Below are positions 40,628 through 50,666 of a DNA stretch of 64,000 nucleotides, in pieces. Source of the DNA: Arthrobacter sp. zg-Y919 (lineage in GTDB: Bacteria > Actinomycetota > Actinomycetes > Actinomycetales > Micrococcaceae); the NCBI RefSeq assembly GCF_030142045.1, contig NZ_CP126242.1, forward strand, positions 1,674,001 to 1,738,000, given 5' to 3'. The position numbers and the translations under genes are program-made. Under the pieces are notes generated by a model. The model ran no database searches and was not told where the DNA came from. It saw only the letters and a program-made list of their open reading frames with translations. Numbering within the stretch: the first letter of the stretch is position 1; each line of letters starts with the position of its first letter.

Positions 40628-43600
40628 CGGTAACCTCCAAAATCTTGTTCCAGGCCTCGGCGCCGTCGGGATCGAGTCCCGCTTCGGCGGCGGAGGCGCG
40701 GGCGCCGAGCACTGCGGCGTAGTCCCGCGGCAGCACCTTGGTAATGCGGGACGCGGTGTCCTCGAAGCTTTCCAGCATCTTCTGGGCCAGGTCCGAGCCG
40801 GTCTCCTCGAGATGCCGGACCAGCAGTCCGCGGACAATGTCGATATCCTCGGCGTCCGGCTCAACGAGCAGCAGCTCGCCGCGTTCCAGGGACTCCTTGT
40901 TGACGTTGGCCGGTTCCAGGTCCACCACAAACGCGGTGCCGCCGGACATACCGGCGCCGAAGTTCCGGCCCGTGCGGCCCAGGATCAGGGCCTGCCCGCC
41001 GGTCATGTATTCGCAGCCGTGGTCGCCGATGCCTTCCACAACGGCGGTGGCCCCGGAGTTGCGGACCAGGAAGCGTTCACCCACCTGGCCGCTGAGGAAC
41101 ATCTCGCCGCTGGTGGCGCCGTAGCCGATCACGTTGCCCGCAATGACATTGCGCTCGGCGGCGAAGACGTTCGCGCGGTCCGGACGGACGATGATCCGTC
41201 CGCCGGAAAGGCCCTTGCCCACATAGTCGTTGGAATCGCCGAACAGCCGCAGGGTGATCCCGGCGGGCAGGAAGGCCCCGAGGGACTGCCCGGCCTGGCC
41301 GGTGAGGGTGACGTCGATGGTGTCGGGAGCGAGGGTGTCCACCCCGAAGGTCTTGGTGACGGTATGCCCGAGCATGGTGCCCACGGAGCGGTCGGTGTTG
41401 ACCACGTCGAGGGCAATCCGGACCGGCGCACGGTTCTGCAGCGCGTCGGCGCTCATCTCGATGAGGCGATTGTCGAAGTGCTGGTCCAGTTCGTGGTTCT
41501 GCGGCACCATGTTCCGCAGCGGCGCCCCGGGGTCCACCTCGGGTCCGCGCAGGATCGGTTCCAGGTCCAGGCCGTCGGCCTTCCAGTGGTCGATGGCCGC
41601 GGCGGTATCCAGCAGTTCGGTGCGGCCAATGGCCTCTTCCAGGGTGCGGAATCCCAGTTCGGCGAGGATCTCGCGGATCTCCTCGGCAATGAACTCGAAG
41701 AAGTTGACCACGAACTCCGGCTTGCCGGAGAAGCGTGCCCGCAGTTCGGGGTTCTGCGTGGCCACACCCACGGGACAGGTGTCCAGGTGGCAGACCCGCA
41801 TCATGATGCAGCCGGAGACCACCAGGGGCGCGGTGGCGAAACCGAACTCCTCCCCGCCCAGCAGTGCGGCCATCACGACGTCGCGCCCGGTCTTGAGCTG
41901 GCCGTCCACCTGGACCACCACGCGGTCCCGCAGTCCGTTGAGCATCAGGGTCTGCTGGGTTTCGGCCAGGCCGAGTTCCCACGGAGCCCCCGCGTGCTTG
42001 AGCGAGTTCAGCGGCGAGGCGCCCGTGCCGCCGTCGTGCCCGGAGACCAGTACGACGTCGGCCTTTGCCTTGGTCACGCCGGCCGCCACGGTGCCGATCC
42101 CGGCTTCGGAGACCAGCTTCACGTGCACCCGGGCACCGGGGTTGGAGCGCTTGAGGTCGTAGATCAGCTGGGCGAGGTCCTCGATGGAGTAAATATCGTG
42201 GTGCGGCGGCGGTGAGATGAGCCCGACGCCGGGCGTGGAGTGCCGCGTGCGGGCCACCCAGGGGTAGACCTTCTGCGCCATGAGCTGGCCGCCCTCGCCG
42301 GGCTTGGCGCCCTGGGCCATTTTGATCTGGATGTCCTGGGCGTTGGTCAGGTACAGGCTGGTGACTCCGAACCGTCCGGAGGCCACCTGCTTAATGGCCG
42401 AGCTCCGCTCCGGGTCCAGCAGCCGCTCCGGGTCTTCGCCGCCCTCGCCGGTGTTGGACTTGGCGCCCAGGCGGTTCATCGCGATGGCCAGTGTTTCGTG
42501 GGCTTCCTGGGAAATGGAGCCGTAGCTCATGGCACCGGTGGAGAAGCGCTTCACGATGCTGGAGACGGGCTCCACCTCGTCCAGCGGCACGGGGGTACGG
42601 TCCCCGGTGCGGAAGTCGAGCAGTCCGCGCAGGGTCATGAGGTTCTTCGACTGGTCATTGACGCCGGAGGTGTAGGCCTTGAACACGTCGTACCGCCGTT
42701 CGCGGGTGGCGTGCTGCAGCCGGAAGACCGTCTCGGGGTTGAACAGGTGCGGCGGGCCTTCGCGCCGCCACTGGTATTCGCCGCCGTTGTCCAGCGCGCG
42801 GTGCGGCTCCTCCACGCCGTCGCTCGGGTACGCCTCGGCGTGCCGGGCGGCGGCTTCGGCGGCGATGACGTCCAGGCCGACGCCGCCCAGCTGGGTCTGG
42901 GTGCCGTGGAAGAACTCGTCCACCAGTTCCTGGCCCAGGCCGAGCGCTTCGAAGGTCTGCGCGCCGCAGTAGGAGGCGACGGTGGAGATGCCCATCTTGG
43001 ACATGATCTTCAGGACACCCTTGCCGAGTCCCTTGATCAGGTTGCCCACCGCCTGTTCACCGGTCACGCCGGTGATGTCGCCGTTGCGGACGAGTTCCTC
43101 GCAGCTTTCCATGGCCAGGTACGGGTTCACGGCGGAGGCACCGTAGCCGATCAGCGCCGCCACGTGGTGGACTTCGCGGACGTCGCCGGCCTCCACCAGC
43201 ACGGAGATCTTGGTGCGGTTGGCGCTCTTGAGCAGGTGGTTGTGCACGGCGGAGAGCAGCAGCAGCGACGGGATGGGCGCCCACTGGGCGTTGGAATCCC
43301 GGTCCGAGAGCACGATGTACTGCACCCCGCGGTTCACGGCGCCGGAGACCTTTTCGCAGATCTCGCTGATCCTGGCGCGCAGTTCGCCCTCGCCGCCTTC
43401 GGGACGGTAGAGGCCGCGGACCTTCAAGGCGATCCGGTCGCCGTCGTCGTCGGTGAGGTTGGCGATCTTGGCGAGCTCGTCGTTGTTGATTACCGGGAAT
43501 TTCAGGGCAACCTGGCTGGTCTTCACCTGCTTCAGGGACAGCAGGTTGCCGTTGGGTCCAATTGACGCCTGCATGGAGGTGACCAGTTCCTCGCGGATGG

Positions 43601-45209
43601 AGTCCAGCGGCGGGTTGGTCACCTGGGCAAAGGACTGCACAAAGTAGTCAAAGAGCAGCCGGGGACGCTTGGAAAGCACGGCGATGGGGGTATCGGAGCC
43701 CATGGCGCCCAGCGGTTCGGCACCGGTCCGGGCCATCGGGCCCAGCAGGATGCGCAGTTCCTCCTGTGTGTAGCCGAAGGTGCGCTGGCGGCGGTTGATG
43801 GATGCCTTGGTGTGCAGCACATGCTCGCGCTCGGGCAGCTCCTCCAGGCGGACCTGGTTTTCCTTTACCCAGTCGGCCCACGGATTAGCGGCGGCAACCT
43901 CGGCCTTGATCTCGTCGTCCTCGATCAACCGGCCTTCGTCGGTGTCCACCAGGAACATCTTGCCCGGCGAGACACGGCCCTTGCGGACCACCTTTGCGGG
44001 GTCGATGTCCACCACGCCCACCTCGGAAGCCAGGACCACCAGGCCGTCATCGGTCACCCAGTAGCGGGCCGGACGCAGTCCGTTGCGGTCCAGCACCGCC
44101 CCCACGGAGACGCCGTCGGTGAAGGACACGGCGGCGGGCCCGTCCCACGGTTCCATAAGCATGGAGTGGTACTGGTAGAACGCCCGGCGGGCCGGGTCCA
44201 TGGTGGCGTGGTTCTCCCAGGCCTCCGGGATCATCATCATGATCGCGTGGGTGATGGGCCGGCCGGAGAGCATCAGCAGTTCGGCCACTTCGTCGAAGGA
44301 CGCGGAGTCTGACGCACCGGGAGTGCAGATGGGGAAGAGTTCCTCCGGGGTCTGCCCCAGCAGCGGGTTCTTCATCTGGGACTGCCGGGCACGCATCCAG
44401 TTCCGGTTGCCCTTGACGGTGTTGATCTCGCCGTTGTGGGCGATGGCGCGGAACGGCTGGGCCAGCGGCCAGGACGGGAACGTGTTGGTGGAGAAGCGCG
44501 AGTGGACAATACCCAGGCGGGTCTTGAACCGGGGGTCGGACAGGTCCGGGAAGAACGGTTCCAGCTGCGCGGTGGTGACCATGCCCTTGTAGACCATGGT
44601 TTTTGAGGACAGCGAAGGGAAATAGACGCCGAACTTGTTTTGGGAACGCTTCCGGACACGGAAAGCCCTGGCATCCAGGTCCTCGGCGCCGGTGCCCTCC
44701 TCGGGGGCCAGGAACACCTGCACGAAGTAGGGCATGCAGGCACGGGACATGGCGCCCACCAGGTCCGCCACGATGGGGACCTCGCGCCAGCCCAGCACAC
44801 GCAGTCCCTCGCTGGCGGCAATCATTTCGACGCCGCCGCGGGCGGTCTGCTGCTCGCGGTCTTCGGTGGGCAGGAACGCGGTGCCGACGGCGTAGCCTCC
44901 GGCGGCGGGAAGCTCGAAGTCCACTACGGCGCGGAAGAATTCGTCCGGGACCTGGGTGAGGAGGCCGGCACCGTCGCCCGTGCCTTCATCGGCACCCACG
45001 GCTCCGCGGTGCTCAAGGTTGCGCAGGGCCACGAGGGCAGCCTGGACAATTTCGTGTGTGGGTTCGCGGCGCAGGGTGGCAATGACGGCCAGGCCGCAGG
45101 CGTCCTTTTCGTTCCCGGCGCGGTACAGGCCGGAGTCCTCCGGCAACGCGGCGAAGCGGACGAAGGGTGACACCACGGTGTCGGTGGATGCAGACAGGGA
45201 ATCAGTCAT
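40620..45209 (-). CDS. gltB: Glutamate synthase, large subunit
   Basis: A 1529-residue enzyme making two glutamates from glutamine and 2-oxoglutarate. The N-terminal glutaminase starts at the nucleophile Cys in [10 protein letters not shown] near residue 38, so about 37 residues of propeptide should be removed. The central FMN synthase domain has [12 protein letters not shown] and [10 protein letters not shown], the 3Fe-4S ligands lie in [17 protein letters not shown], and the C-terminal beta-helix repeats such as [11 protein letters not shown] follow. Length is normal. It is translated together with gltD. The 260-base upstream region contains a possible GlnR-like box. Confidence 0.97.
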   Translation of the reverse strand: MTDSLSASTDTVVSPFVRFAALPEDSGLYRAGNEKDACGLAVIATLRREPTHEIVQAALVALRNLEHRGAVGADEGTGDGAGLLTQVPDEFFRAVVDFELPAAGGYAVGTAFLPTEDREQQTARGGVEMIAASEGLRVLGWREVPIVADLVGAMSRACMPYFVQVFLAPEEGTGAEDLDARAFRVRKRSQNKFGVYFPSLSSKTMVYKGMVTTAQLEPFFPDLSDPRFKTRLGIVHSRFSTNTFPSWPLAQPFRAIAHNGEINTVKGNRNWMRARQSQMKNPLLGQTPEELFPICTPGASDSASFDEVAELLMLSGRPITHAIMMMIPEAWENHATMDPARRAFYQYHSMLMEPWDGPAAVSFTDGVSVGAVLDRNGLRPARYWVTDDGLVVLASEVGVVDIDPAKVVRKGRVSPGKMFLVDTDEGRLIEDDEIKAEVAAANPWADWVKENQVRLEELPEREHVLHTKASINRRQRTFGYTQEELRILLGPMARTGAEPLGAMGSDTPIAVLSKRPRLLFDYFVQSFAQVTNPPLDSIREELVTSMQASIGPNGNLLSLKQVKTSQVALKFPVINNDELAKIANLTDDDGDRIALKVRGLYRPEGGEGELRARISEICEKVSGAVNRGVQYIVLSDRDSNAQWAPIPSLLLLSAVHNHLLKSANRTKISVLVEAGDVREVHHVAALIGYGASAVNPYLAMESCEELVRNGDITGVTGEQAVGNLIKGLGKGVLKIMSKMGISTVASYCGAQTFEALGLGQELVDEFFHGTQTQLGGVGLDVIAAEAAARHAEAYPSDGVEEPHRALDNGGEYQWRREGPPHLFNPETVFRLQHATRERRYDVFKAYTSGVNDQSKNLMTLRGLLDFRTGDRTPVPLDEVEPVSSIVKRFSTGAMSYGSISQEAHETLAIAMNRLGAKSNTGEGGEDPERLLDPERSSAIKQVASGRFGVTSLYLTNAQDIQIKMAQGAKPGEGGQLMAQKVYPWVARTRHSTPGVGLISPPPHHDIYSIEDLAQLIYDLKRSNPGARVHVKLVSEAGIGTVAAGVTKAKADVVLVSGHDGGTGASPLNSLKHAGAPWELGLAETQQTLMLNGLRDRVVVQVDGQLKTGRDVVMAALLGGEEFGFATAPLVVSGCIMMRVCHLDTCPVGVATQNPELRARFSGKPEFVVNFFEFIAEEIREILAELGFRTLEEAIGRTELLDTAAAIDHWKADGLDLEPILRGPEVDPGAPLRNMVPQNHELDQHFDNRLIEMSADALQNRAPVRIALDVVNTDRSVGTMLGHTVTKTFGVDTLAPDTIDVTLTGQAGQSLGAFLPAGITLRLFGDSNDYVGKGLSGGRIIVRPDRANVFAAERNVIAGNVIGYGATSGEMFLSGQVGERFLVRNSGATAVVEGIGDHGCEYMTGGQALILGRTGRNFGAGMSGGTAFVVDLEPANVNKESLERGELLLVEPDAEDIDIVRGLLVRHLEETGSDLAQKMLESFEDTASRITKVLPRDYAAVLGARASAAEAGLDPDGAEAWNKILEVTGG

Positions 45210-45304
45210 AAGAAGTGAGTCCTTCCCCCTTGTAGAGCGTTGGGAGGGGACAGTGCTGGCCCCTGCGGAAATCCCCGGGGGGACGCTCCGCGGCGTTGAT
45301 TGAT

Positions 45305-45350
45305 TTTACGGCTCACTTCAGCCCGGTAACACCGGAAAAACATTTCCGGT
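45305..45350 (-). promoter_or_regulatory. Putative nitrogen-control region of gltB
   Basis: On the minus strand GTTAC (45326-45330), 6 bases, GAAGT (45315-45319), 5 bases and GTAAA (45305-45309) resemble the actinobacterial GlnR box gTnAC-n6-GaAAC-n6. Adjacent to it ACCGGAAA, AACA, TTTCCGGT (45331-45350) is a perfect 8-base inverted repeat. Both are visible; binding by GlnR is inference. Confidence 0.35.
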
Positions 45351-45438
45351 TTACGAGGAATCCTCGGGTGCCGTTAACCGCCGCTTTCCGGAGGGGTGTC
45401 CCGGTGCTGCAGCTGCCTGGCGCCACGCCTATGTGGCC

Positions 45439-45479
45439 CTGCCTGCAGCGCCGGGAGGGTAACCCGGAGGGTCAGGCAG
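45439..45479 (-). terminator. Possible terminator at the end of lgt
   Basis: CTGCCTG (45439-45445) pairs with CAGGCAG (45473-45479), and CCGGG with CCCGG inside it. The structure overlaps the lgt stop codon and has no U-tract. Confidence 0.4.
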
Positions 45480-46506
45480 AGGGTCCGTTGTGTTTGGACC
45501 GGTCGGGGACGGAATCCCCGGTTTTTGTCTCTGCGAGATTAGCACGCACCGGGCGTTCAGTTGATGCAGATTCCGCATTTCCGGCTTGTGTTTCGTTCTT
45601 GTTATCCGCGGTGGTAATACCGCTTTCCGGTGCGGGTTCGTGGCCCGGGAGGTAAAGCGAACCCTCCCCGCCCTTGCGGGCCTTCAAAGTCAGGTAAATG
45701 AAGATCGCCACGGAGGCAACCAGGATCAGCAGGCTGGTCCACACATTGAGGCGTTGTGTGACGCCGAGCAGCGTAATCATTTCGGCGTCGTCAATGCGCA
45801 GCAGCTCGATCCAGAGCCGGCCGGCGGTGTAGTACGCGGCGTAGATCCAGAACAGGCGCCCGCCGCGGAGCCGGAACCGGCGGTCCAGGAGCAGGAGCAG
45901 GGCGACGCCGGCGAGGTTCCACAGCGACTCGTAGAGGAATGTGGGGTGGAAGGTGGTTCCGGGGGCGGCGCCTTCGGGGAAGTTCGCGTTGTCCGCGTCG
46001 ATTTCCAGGCCCCAGGGTTGGTCCGTCTCGGAGCCGAAGAGTTCCTGGTTGAACCAGTTGCCCCAGCGGCCCACGGCCTGGGCCAGGAGCAAACCGGGGG
46101 CACCGGCGTCGGCGAAGGTGGAGAGCTTGATGCCTGCACGGCGGCAGCCGATCCAGGCGCCCACGGCACCGAGGGCCACCGCGCCCCAGATTCCCAGGCC
46201 GCCGCGCCAGATCTGCGGAATCAGGGACAGGTCACCGTCCGCACCGAAGTACGCGTCGGGTGAGGAGATGACGTGGTAGAGCCGGCCGCCGATGATGCCG
46301 AACGGGATGGCCCAGATGGAAATGTCCCAGACCGCGTCCGCGTCCAGGCCGCGGGCCTTCCAGCGCCGGGCGGTGAGCCACAGGGCCAGCACAATGCCTG
46401 CCAGGATGCACAGCGCGTACGCGTGGATGGTCAGCGGACCCAGCGAGAAACTGCTGAAATCGGCGGACGGGCTGGGGATGCTCGCAGGCACCGGGATCAG
46501 GTTCAT
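45472..46506 (-). CDS. lgt: Prolipoprotein diacylglyceryl transferase
   Basis: A 344-residue membrane enzyme that attaches diacylglycerol to the lipobox cysteine of prolipoproteins, the first step for lipoproteins such as the YtfQ-like binding protein of this window. The early HAYALCILAGIVLALWL contains the conserved His, and the signature GRWGNWFNQELFG lies near residue 150. Seven transmembrane segments are followed by a hydrophilic C-terminal tail of about 60 residues (KARKGGEGSLYLPGHEP onward), longer than in Gram-negative enzymes but common in Actinobacteria. Its ATG overlaps the trpA stop by four bases. Placement of lgt in the trp operon is a conserved actinobacterial feature. Confidence 0.95.
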   Translation of the reverse strand: MNLIPVPASIPSPSADFSSFSLGPLTIHAYALCILAGIVLALWLTARRWKARGLDADAVWDISIWAIPFGIIGGRLYHVISSPDAYFGADGDLSLIPQIWRGGLGIWGAVALGAVGAWIGCRRAGIKLSTFADAGAPGLLLAQAVGRWGNWFNQELFGSETDQPWGLEIDADNANFPEGAAPGTTFHPTFLYESLWNLAGVALLLLLDRRFRLRGGRLFWIYAAYYTAGRLWIELLRIDDAEMITLLGVTQRLNVWTSLLILVASVAIFIYLTLKARKGGEGSLYLPGHEPAPESGITTADNKNETQAGNAESASTERPVRANLAETKTGDSVPDRSKHNGPSA

Positions 46507-47312
46507 TTGCTGGCTTTCGGTGTTCCGGAACTCAGGTCACGGGTAAGGGCGGCGACGGCGTCCGTGCCGCCGTCGCGCAGGGCCGCCACCAGGGCGGTCC
46601 CCACGATAACACCGTCGGCGTAGGCGCCGATCTCGCGGACGTGTTCGGCGCGCGAGACTCCCAGCCCGACGCAGACCCGCTCCGCGCCGGCGGCACGGGC
46701 GGAGCTGACCACGTCCTGGGCGGCGTCACTGACGCTGTCCCGGGCACCGGTGACGCCCATGATCGACACGGCGTAGACGAAGCCGCGGCTCGCGGCGACG
46801 GTGCTCTTCATCCGGGCCGGGGTGGAGGACGGAGCCACGAGGAACACGCGGTCCAGGCCGTACTTGTCGGAGGCCTCCAGCCATTCGGAGGCTTCATCCG
46901 GAACCAGGTCCGGGGTGATCAGTCCGGCTCCCCCGGCTTCGGCCAGGCGGCCGGAGAATTCGTCCACGCCCATCCGCACCACGGGGTTCCAGTAGGTCAT
47001 GACGAGTACAGCTGCGTCGGTGGCGGCGGTGATGCCGGCGACGACGTCGAACACCTGGGCCACGCGGAAGCCGTCCGCGAGGGCCTGGGTGGTGGCGGCC
47101 TGGATCACGGCGCCGTCCATCACCGGGTCGGAATACGGGATGCCGATTTCGATCAGGTCCGCACCGTTTTCCGCCAGGGCGATGCCGGCGGCGATGGTGG
47201 CTTCGACGGTGGGGTATCCGGCGGGCAGGTAGCCGATCAGCGCGGCACGGCCTTCGGCGGCCGCACGGTCAATGGCGGCCGCGGACTTGCTCTGCGGTCC
47301 CTCGGTGCTCAC
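46503..47312 (-). CDS. trpA: Tryptophan synthase alpha chain
   Basis: A 269-residue subunit that cleaves indole-3-glycerol phosphate. The catalytic residues are visible in [19 protein letters not shown] (Glu and Asp) and [13 protein letters not shown]; phosphate-binding [11 protein letters not shown] and [10 protein letters not shown] follow. Start is the GTG at 47312, sharing four bases (GTGA) with the trpB stop; the longer open frame upstream is within trpB. Partner of trpB in the alpha2beta2 complex. Confidence 0.97.
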   Translation of the reverse strand: MSTEGPQSKSAAAIDRAAAEGRAALIGYLPAGYPTVEATIAAGIALAENGADLIEIGIPYSDPVMDGAVIQAATTQALADGFRVAQVFDVVAGITAATDAAVLVMTYWNPVVRMGVDEFSGRLAEAGGAGLITPDLVPDEASEWLEASDKYGLDRVFLVAPSSTPARMKSTVAASRGFVYAVSIMGVTGARDSVSDAAQDVVSSARAAGAERVCVGLGVSRAEHVREIGAYADGVIVGTALVAALRDGGTDAVAALTRDLSSGTPKASK

Positions 47313-48667
47313 AGCTGTTCCCCTTCTTTGCCGATCTCGGCTTCGGCTGAACGCTCGTCCAGCAGGTTGAACCATTCGGCGGCGGTTGCCACGTCCTTGT
47401 CGCCGCGTCCGGAGAGGTTCACCAGCACGATCCTCCCGGAAACATTTCCGTCGGGGCCGGCCTCGGCGGCCATCCGCTGCCCCACCTTGATGGCACCGGC
47501 AAGGGCGTGGGCGGACTCGATCGCGGGGATGATGCCTTCGGTGCGGCACAACAGCTGGAAGGCGTCCATCGCTTCCGCGTCGGTGATCGGCTCGTAGCTG
47601 ACCCGGCCGATGTCCGCCAGATGCGCGTGCTCGGGACCGACGCCGGGGTAGTCCAGGCCTGCGGAGATGGAATGCGACTCGATGGTCTGGCCGTCGTCGT
47701 CCTGCATCAGGTAGGACCGGGCGCCGTGCAGCACGCCGGGCCGGCCCAGGGTGATGGTGGCTGCGTGGCGGCCGGTTTCGACGCCGTCGCCGCCGGCCTC
47801 GAAGCCGTAGATCTTCACAGACGGATCGTCCAGGAAGCCGTGGAAGATGCCGATGGCGTTGGAGCCGCCGCCGATGCAGGCACAGACTGCGTCGGGCAGC
47901 CGGCCGGCCTGGTCCAGCATCTGCGCGCGGGCCTCTTCGCCGATCACTTCATGGAAGTAGCGGACCATGGCCGGGAACGGGTGGGCGCCGGCGGCGGTGC
48001 CGAGCAGGTAGTGGGTGTTGTCCACGTTGGCCACCCAGTCCCGCAGCGCCTCGTTGATGGCGTCCTTGAGTGTCTGCGAACCGTTGGTCACCGGGATGAC
48101 CTTTGCGCCGAGCAGTTCCATCCGGGCGACGTTGAGGGCCTGCCGGCGGCAGTCTTCGGCGCCCATGTAGACCACGCATTCCAGTCCGAGCAGGGCCGCG
48201 GCGGTGGCGCTGGCCACGCCGTGCTGGCCGGCGCCGGTCTCGGCAATTACGCGGGTCTTGCCCATGCGCTTGGCCAGCAGGGCCTGGCCCAGGACGTTGT
48301 TGATCTTGTGCGAGCCGGTGTGGTTGAGGTCTTCCCGCTTGAGGAAGATCCGCACTCCTCCCGCGTGCTCGGAGAAGCGCTTGGCCTCGGTCAGCAGGGA
48401 CGGGCGGCCGGAGTAGTTCTTGTTGAGGTCGGCCACCTGGGCAGTGAACTCAGGATCGGCCTTGGCCTTCTCGAAAGTGTCTTCCAGCTCGTCCAGTGCC
48501 GCGATCAGGGACTCGGGCATCCACCGGCCGCCGTATTCGCCGAAGTACGGACCGGCGGCGTGCCGCAGGGAGGCGTCTCCCCCGTTCAGGAACGCCTCGG
48601 TGACGCTGCCGCTTCCGGTTTCCGCGGCAGCACCGGCTGCCTGTGCCTGTTCCGACTTGCCGATCAT
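47309..48667 (-). CDS. trpB: Tryptophan synthase beta chain
   Basis: A 452-residue PLP enzyme joining indole and serine to tryptophan. The PLP lysine lies in [15 protein letters not shown] near residue 113, the phosphate-binding [12 protein letters not shown] near residue 260. The conserved start is preceded by an N-terminal extension of about 35 residues, Ala/Gly-rich. Coupled to trpA by a four-base overlap. It is the trpA-linked type, [14 protein letters not shown]. Confidence 0.97.
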   Translation of the reverse strand: MIGKSEQAQAAGAAAETGSGSVTEAFLNGGDASLRHAAGPYFGEYGGRWMPESLIAALDELEDTFEKAKADPEFTAQVADLNKNYSGRPSLLTEAKRFSEHAGGVRIFLKREDLNHTGSHKINNVLGQALLAKRMGKTRVIAETGAGQHGVASATAAALLGLECVVYMGAEDCRRQALNVARMELLGAKVIPVTNGSQTLKDAINEALRDWVANVDNTHYLLGTAAGAHPFPAMVRYFHEVIGEEARAQMLDQAGRLPDAVCACIGGGSNAIGIFHGFLDDPSVKIYGFEAGGDGVETGRHAATITLGRPGVLHGARSYLMQDDDGQTIESHSISAGLDYPGVGPEHAHLADIGRVSYEPITDAEAMDAFQLLCRTEGIIPAIESAHALAGAIKVGQRMAAEAGPDGNVSGRIVLVNLSGRGDKDVATAAEWFNLLDERSAEAEIGKEGEQL

Positions 48668-48732
48668 GGGCTTTGTGTCCTGTCCTGCTTGAGCCCGGGC
48701 CGTTCCTGCCCGGGCAGGGAGTGTGCTGGAGG

Positions 48733-49569
48733 TCAGCCTGCGCCGTTGTGCCGTGCGCGGGCGGCAATCGCCTTGGCGCCGACGGCGGTGAACTCGCCGA
48801 TGGTTTCAGCCGGGGAAGCGTGCTTCACGAGGGCCTCGCCCACAAGTACGGCGTTGGCTCCGTGCGAGGCGTAATGCTCGACGTCGGCGGCGTCGCGGAC
48901 ACCGGATTCGGCAACCACCACGGGGCCTGCGGGAATGCCGCCGGCAAGCGAAGCGAAAACCGAGCGGTCGACGTCGAGCGTCTTGAGGTTGCGGACGTTG
49001 ATGCCGATGATGCGTGCGCCCAGGGCAACTGCCCGGTCCACTTCTTCGGCGGTGTGCGTCTCTACGAGGGCATTCATGCCCAGGTCATGCGTGAGGTCCA
49101 GGAACCGGCGCAGCTGTCCGTCGTCCAGTGCCGCGGCGATGAGCAGGATCAGGTCGGCGCCGTGGGCACGTGCTTCCCAGATCTGGTACTCGTCAACGGT
49201 GAAGTCCTTGCGGAGCACGGGGATGTCCACGGCGGCGCGGACGGCGTCGAGGTCCGCCAGGGACCCCTTAAACCGGCGCTGTTCGGTGAGGACGCTGATG
49301 ACGGCGGCTCCCCCGCGTGCATAGGCGGCTGCAAGGGAGGCGGGGTCGGCGATGTCGGCGAGTTCCCCCTTGGAGGGGCTGCTGCGCTTGACCTCGGCGA
49401 TCACGCCCAGCCCGGTGCGCACCTTAGCGGTTCCACCCAGCGCCGCATAGGCGTCGAGCGGTGCCGGTGCCTGCTGCGCCTGCTGGCGGACCTGCTCAAA
49501 CGACACACTTTGCCGGCGTTCGGAGAGATCCTCCCGGACGCCGGCAATGATGTCGTCGAGAACGCTCAC
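48733..49569 (-). CDS. trpC: Indole-3-glycerol phosphate synthase
   Basis: A 278-residue TIM-barrel enzyme closing CdRP to indole-3-glycerol phosphate. Catalytic motifs: [13 protein letters not shown] near residue 58, [16 protein letters not shown] near residue 118 and [13 protein letters not shown] near residue 185, then [16 protein letters not shown]. It starts one base from the end of the preceding membrane protein gene, so it belongs to the same transcript. It is stand-alone, not fused to TrpF. Confidence 0.96.
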   Translation of the reverse strand: MSVLDDIIAGVREDLSERRQSVSFEQVRQQAQQAPAPLDAYAALGGTAKVRTGLGVIAEVKRSSPSKGELADIADPASLAAAYARGGAAVISVLTEQRRFKGSLADLDAVRAAVDIPVLRKDFTVDEYQIWEARAHGADLILLIAAALDDGQLRRFLDLTHDLGMNALVETHTAEEVDRAVALGARIIGINVRNLKTLDVDRSVFASLAGGIPAGPVVVAESGVRDAADVEHYASHGANAVLVGEALVKHASPAETIGEFTAVGAKAIAARARHNGAG

Positions 49570-49860
49570 TCAGTGGCTGCTGTTCTTCAGCTTCGATCCG
49601 TTGACGCCGTAGCCTGCCTTGCGCATGATGAAGCCGACCAGCAGGCCGATCAGCATCACGGCAATGCCGGCAAAGAAGCCGATGTAGCTGGCCATAACGT
49701 AGGCAACGGAAGACACTGCGGCGCCGACAATCATAATCAGCACGCAGGTCCAGGCTGCGGGGGTGTTGCCGTGCCCGATGGTTTCATCATGGATGCTGGC
49801 GTGGCTTTCGCCCTCGTTTTCCTGGCCGGCTTCCAGGTGCTGTTCGGTGTTTGTGCTCAT
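49570..49860 (-). CDS. HGxxPAAW-motif small membrane protein of the trp operon
   Basis: A 96-residue protein with an acidic N-terminus, the motif GHGNTPAAWTCV near residue 29, and two transmembrane helices (VLIMIVGAAVSSVAYVMASY; FFAGIAVMLIGLLVGFIM). This family is restricted to Actinobacteria and sits in the trp operon between the Trp-associated membrane protein and trpC. Its function is unknown. The ATG at 49860 has AGGAGA nine bases upstream; an upstream extension of the frame lacks support. Confidence 0.85.
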   Translation of the reverse strand: MSTNTEQHLEAGQENEGESHASIHDETIGHGNTPAAWTCVLIMIVGAAVSSVAYVMASYIGFFAGIAVMLIGLLVGFIMRKAGYGVNGSKLKNSSH

Positions 49861-49970
49861 GGTGAATCTCCTCTTAACGAATCTGGTTTCCATTCTGCCA
49901 TTACTGGACGGAAACCCTTTCACATATTGCGCCGGGTGTTCGGCGGAATGTGCTGGCTTTGTGGGTGAAC

Positions 49971-50666
49971 CTACTTGTGGTCGGTGGGATCTTCGCCGCG
50001 GGTCAACCGGTCCCAGCTGTCGATTTCGTCAATCGGGGGGCCTGCTGCCGGCTTCTTGCCGGCATCCGTGGTGCCTGCGGTGCCGGTCGCTGCGGCAGTG
50101 CCGGGGGTTCCGGCGTCGGAGGTTCCGGCGTCACTGGAGTCGGAGTCCGGCGTGCCGGCCTCGGCGGTCGGAGCGTAGCGGCGCGACGTCGTCCAGTACC
50201 TCCCTGCCAGCGCAAGCCAGATACCGGCGAGGGCGATCAGTATGCCGGCTACCAGGGCGGCGTAGGGCATGGGGGTCAGTTCGGCCACGGTGCCTTCCGC
50301 AGAGCTGACGCCGATGGCCTTGCCGATGGCCCCGGCGGCTCCCTGGAGCGGGTCGCTGATGATCCGGTAGCTGGCGGTAGCAACGCCGACGCCGGCCACC
50401 ACGATGATGACGGCGATGATCCAGCGGGCAATACGCCCGGCGATGGCAGCGGCCAGGGCGGCGGCCACGCCCACCACGGCAAACGCGGTGACGGCGGTGG
50501 CGGCATCGCTGCCGGAGACGGCGACGTCCGGGGTTGCCACGGTCGCGGCGGGCAGGGTGACGTTCAGCCAGGTGCGGGTGGTGGTGCCGAAGGCCAGGGC
50601 CGCCAGCAGGACGGTCCCCATGATGACTGTTGCCTTGCGGCCCCAGCGGGGGGTGGTGGTGCTCAC
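49971..50666 (-). CDS. Trp biosynthesis-associated membrane protein
   Basis: A 231-residue protein with four hydrophobic segments, starting MSTTTPRWGRKATVIMGTVL and containing the loop TASYRIISDPLQGAAGAIG typical of the actinobacterial Trp-associated family (TIGR02234). The C-terminal third is low-complexity, rich in Thr, Gly, Ala and Ser. Its start overlaps the trpE stop by four bases (50663-50666). The location between trpE and trpC is conserved in Actinobacteria; the role is unknown, possibly in membrane association or transport. Confidence 0.88.
   Translation of the reverse strand: MSTTTPRWGRKATVIMGTVLLAALAFGTTTRTWLNVTLPAATVATPDVAVSGSDAATAVTAFAVVGVAAALAAAIAGRIARWIIAVIIVVAGVGVATASYRIISDPLQGAAGAIGKAIGVSSAEGTVAELTPMPYAALVAGILIALAGIWLALAGRYWTTSRRYAPTAEAGTPDSDSSDAGTSDAGTPGTAAATGTAGTTDAGKKPAAGPPIDEIDSWDRLTRGEDPTDHK

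Noticed and set aside
39170-40930. A longer gltD with about 100 extra N-terminal residues
   Set aside because: The extra part is antisense-like shadow of gltB. The GTG at 40627 gives the normal GltD length and an eight-base overlap.
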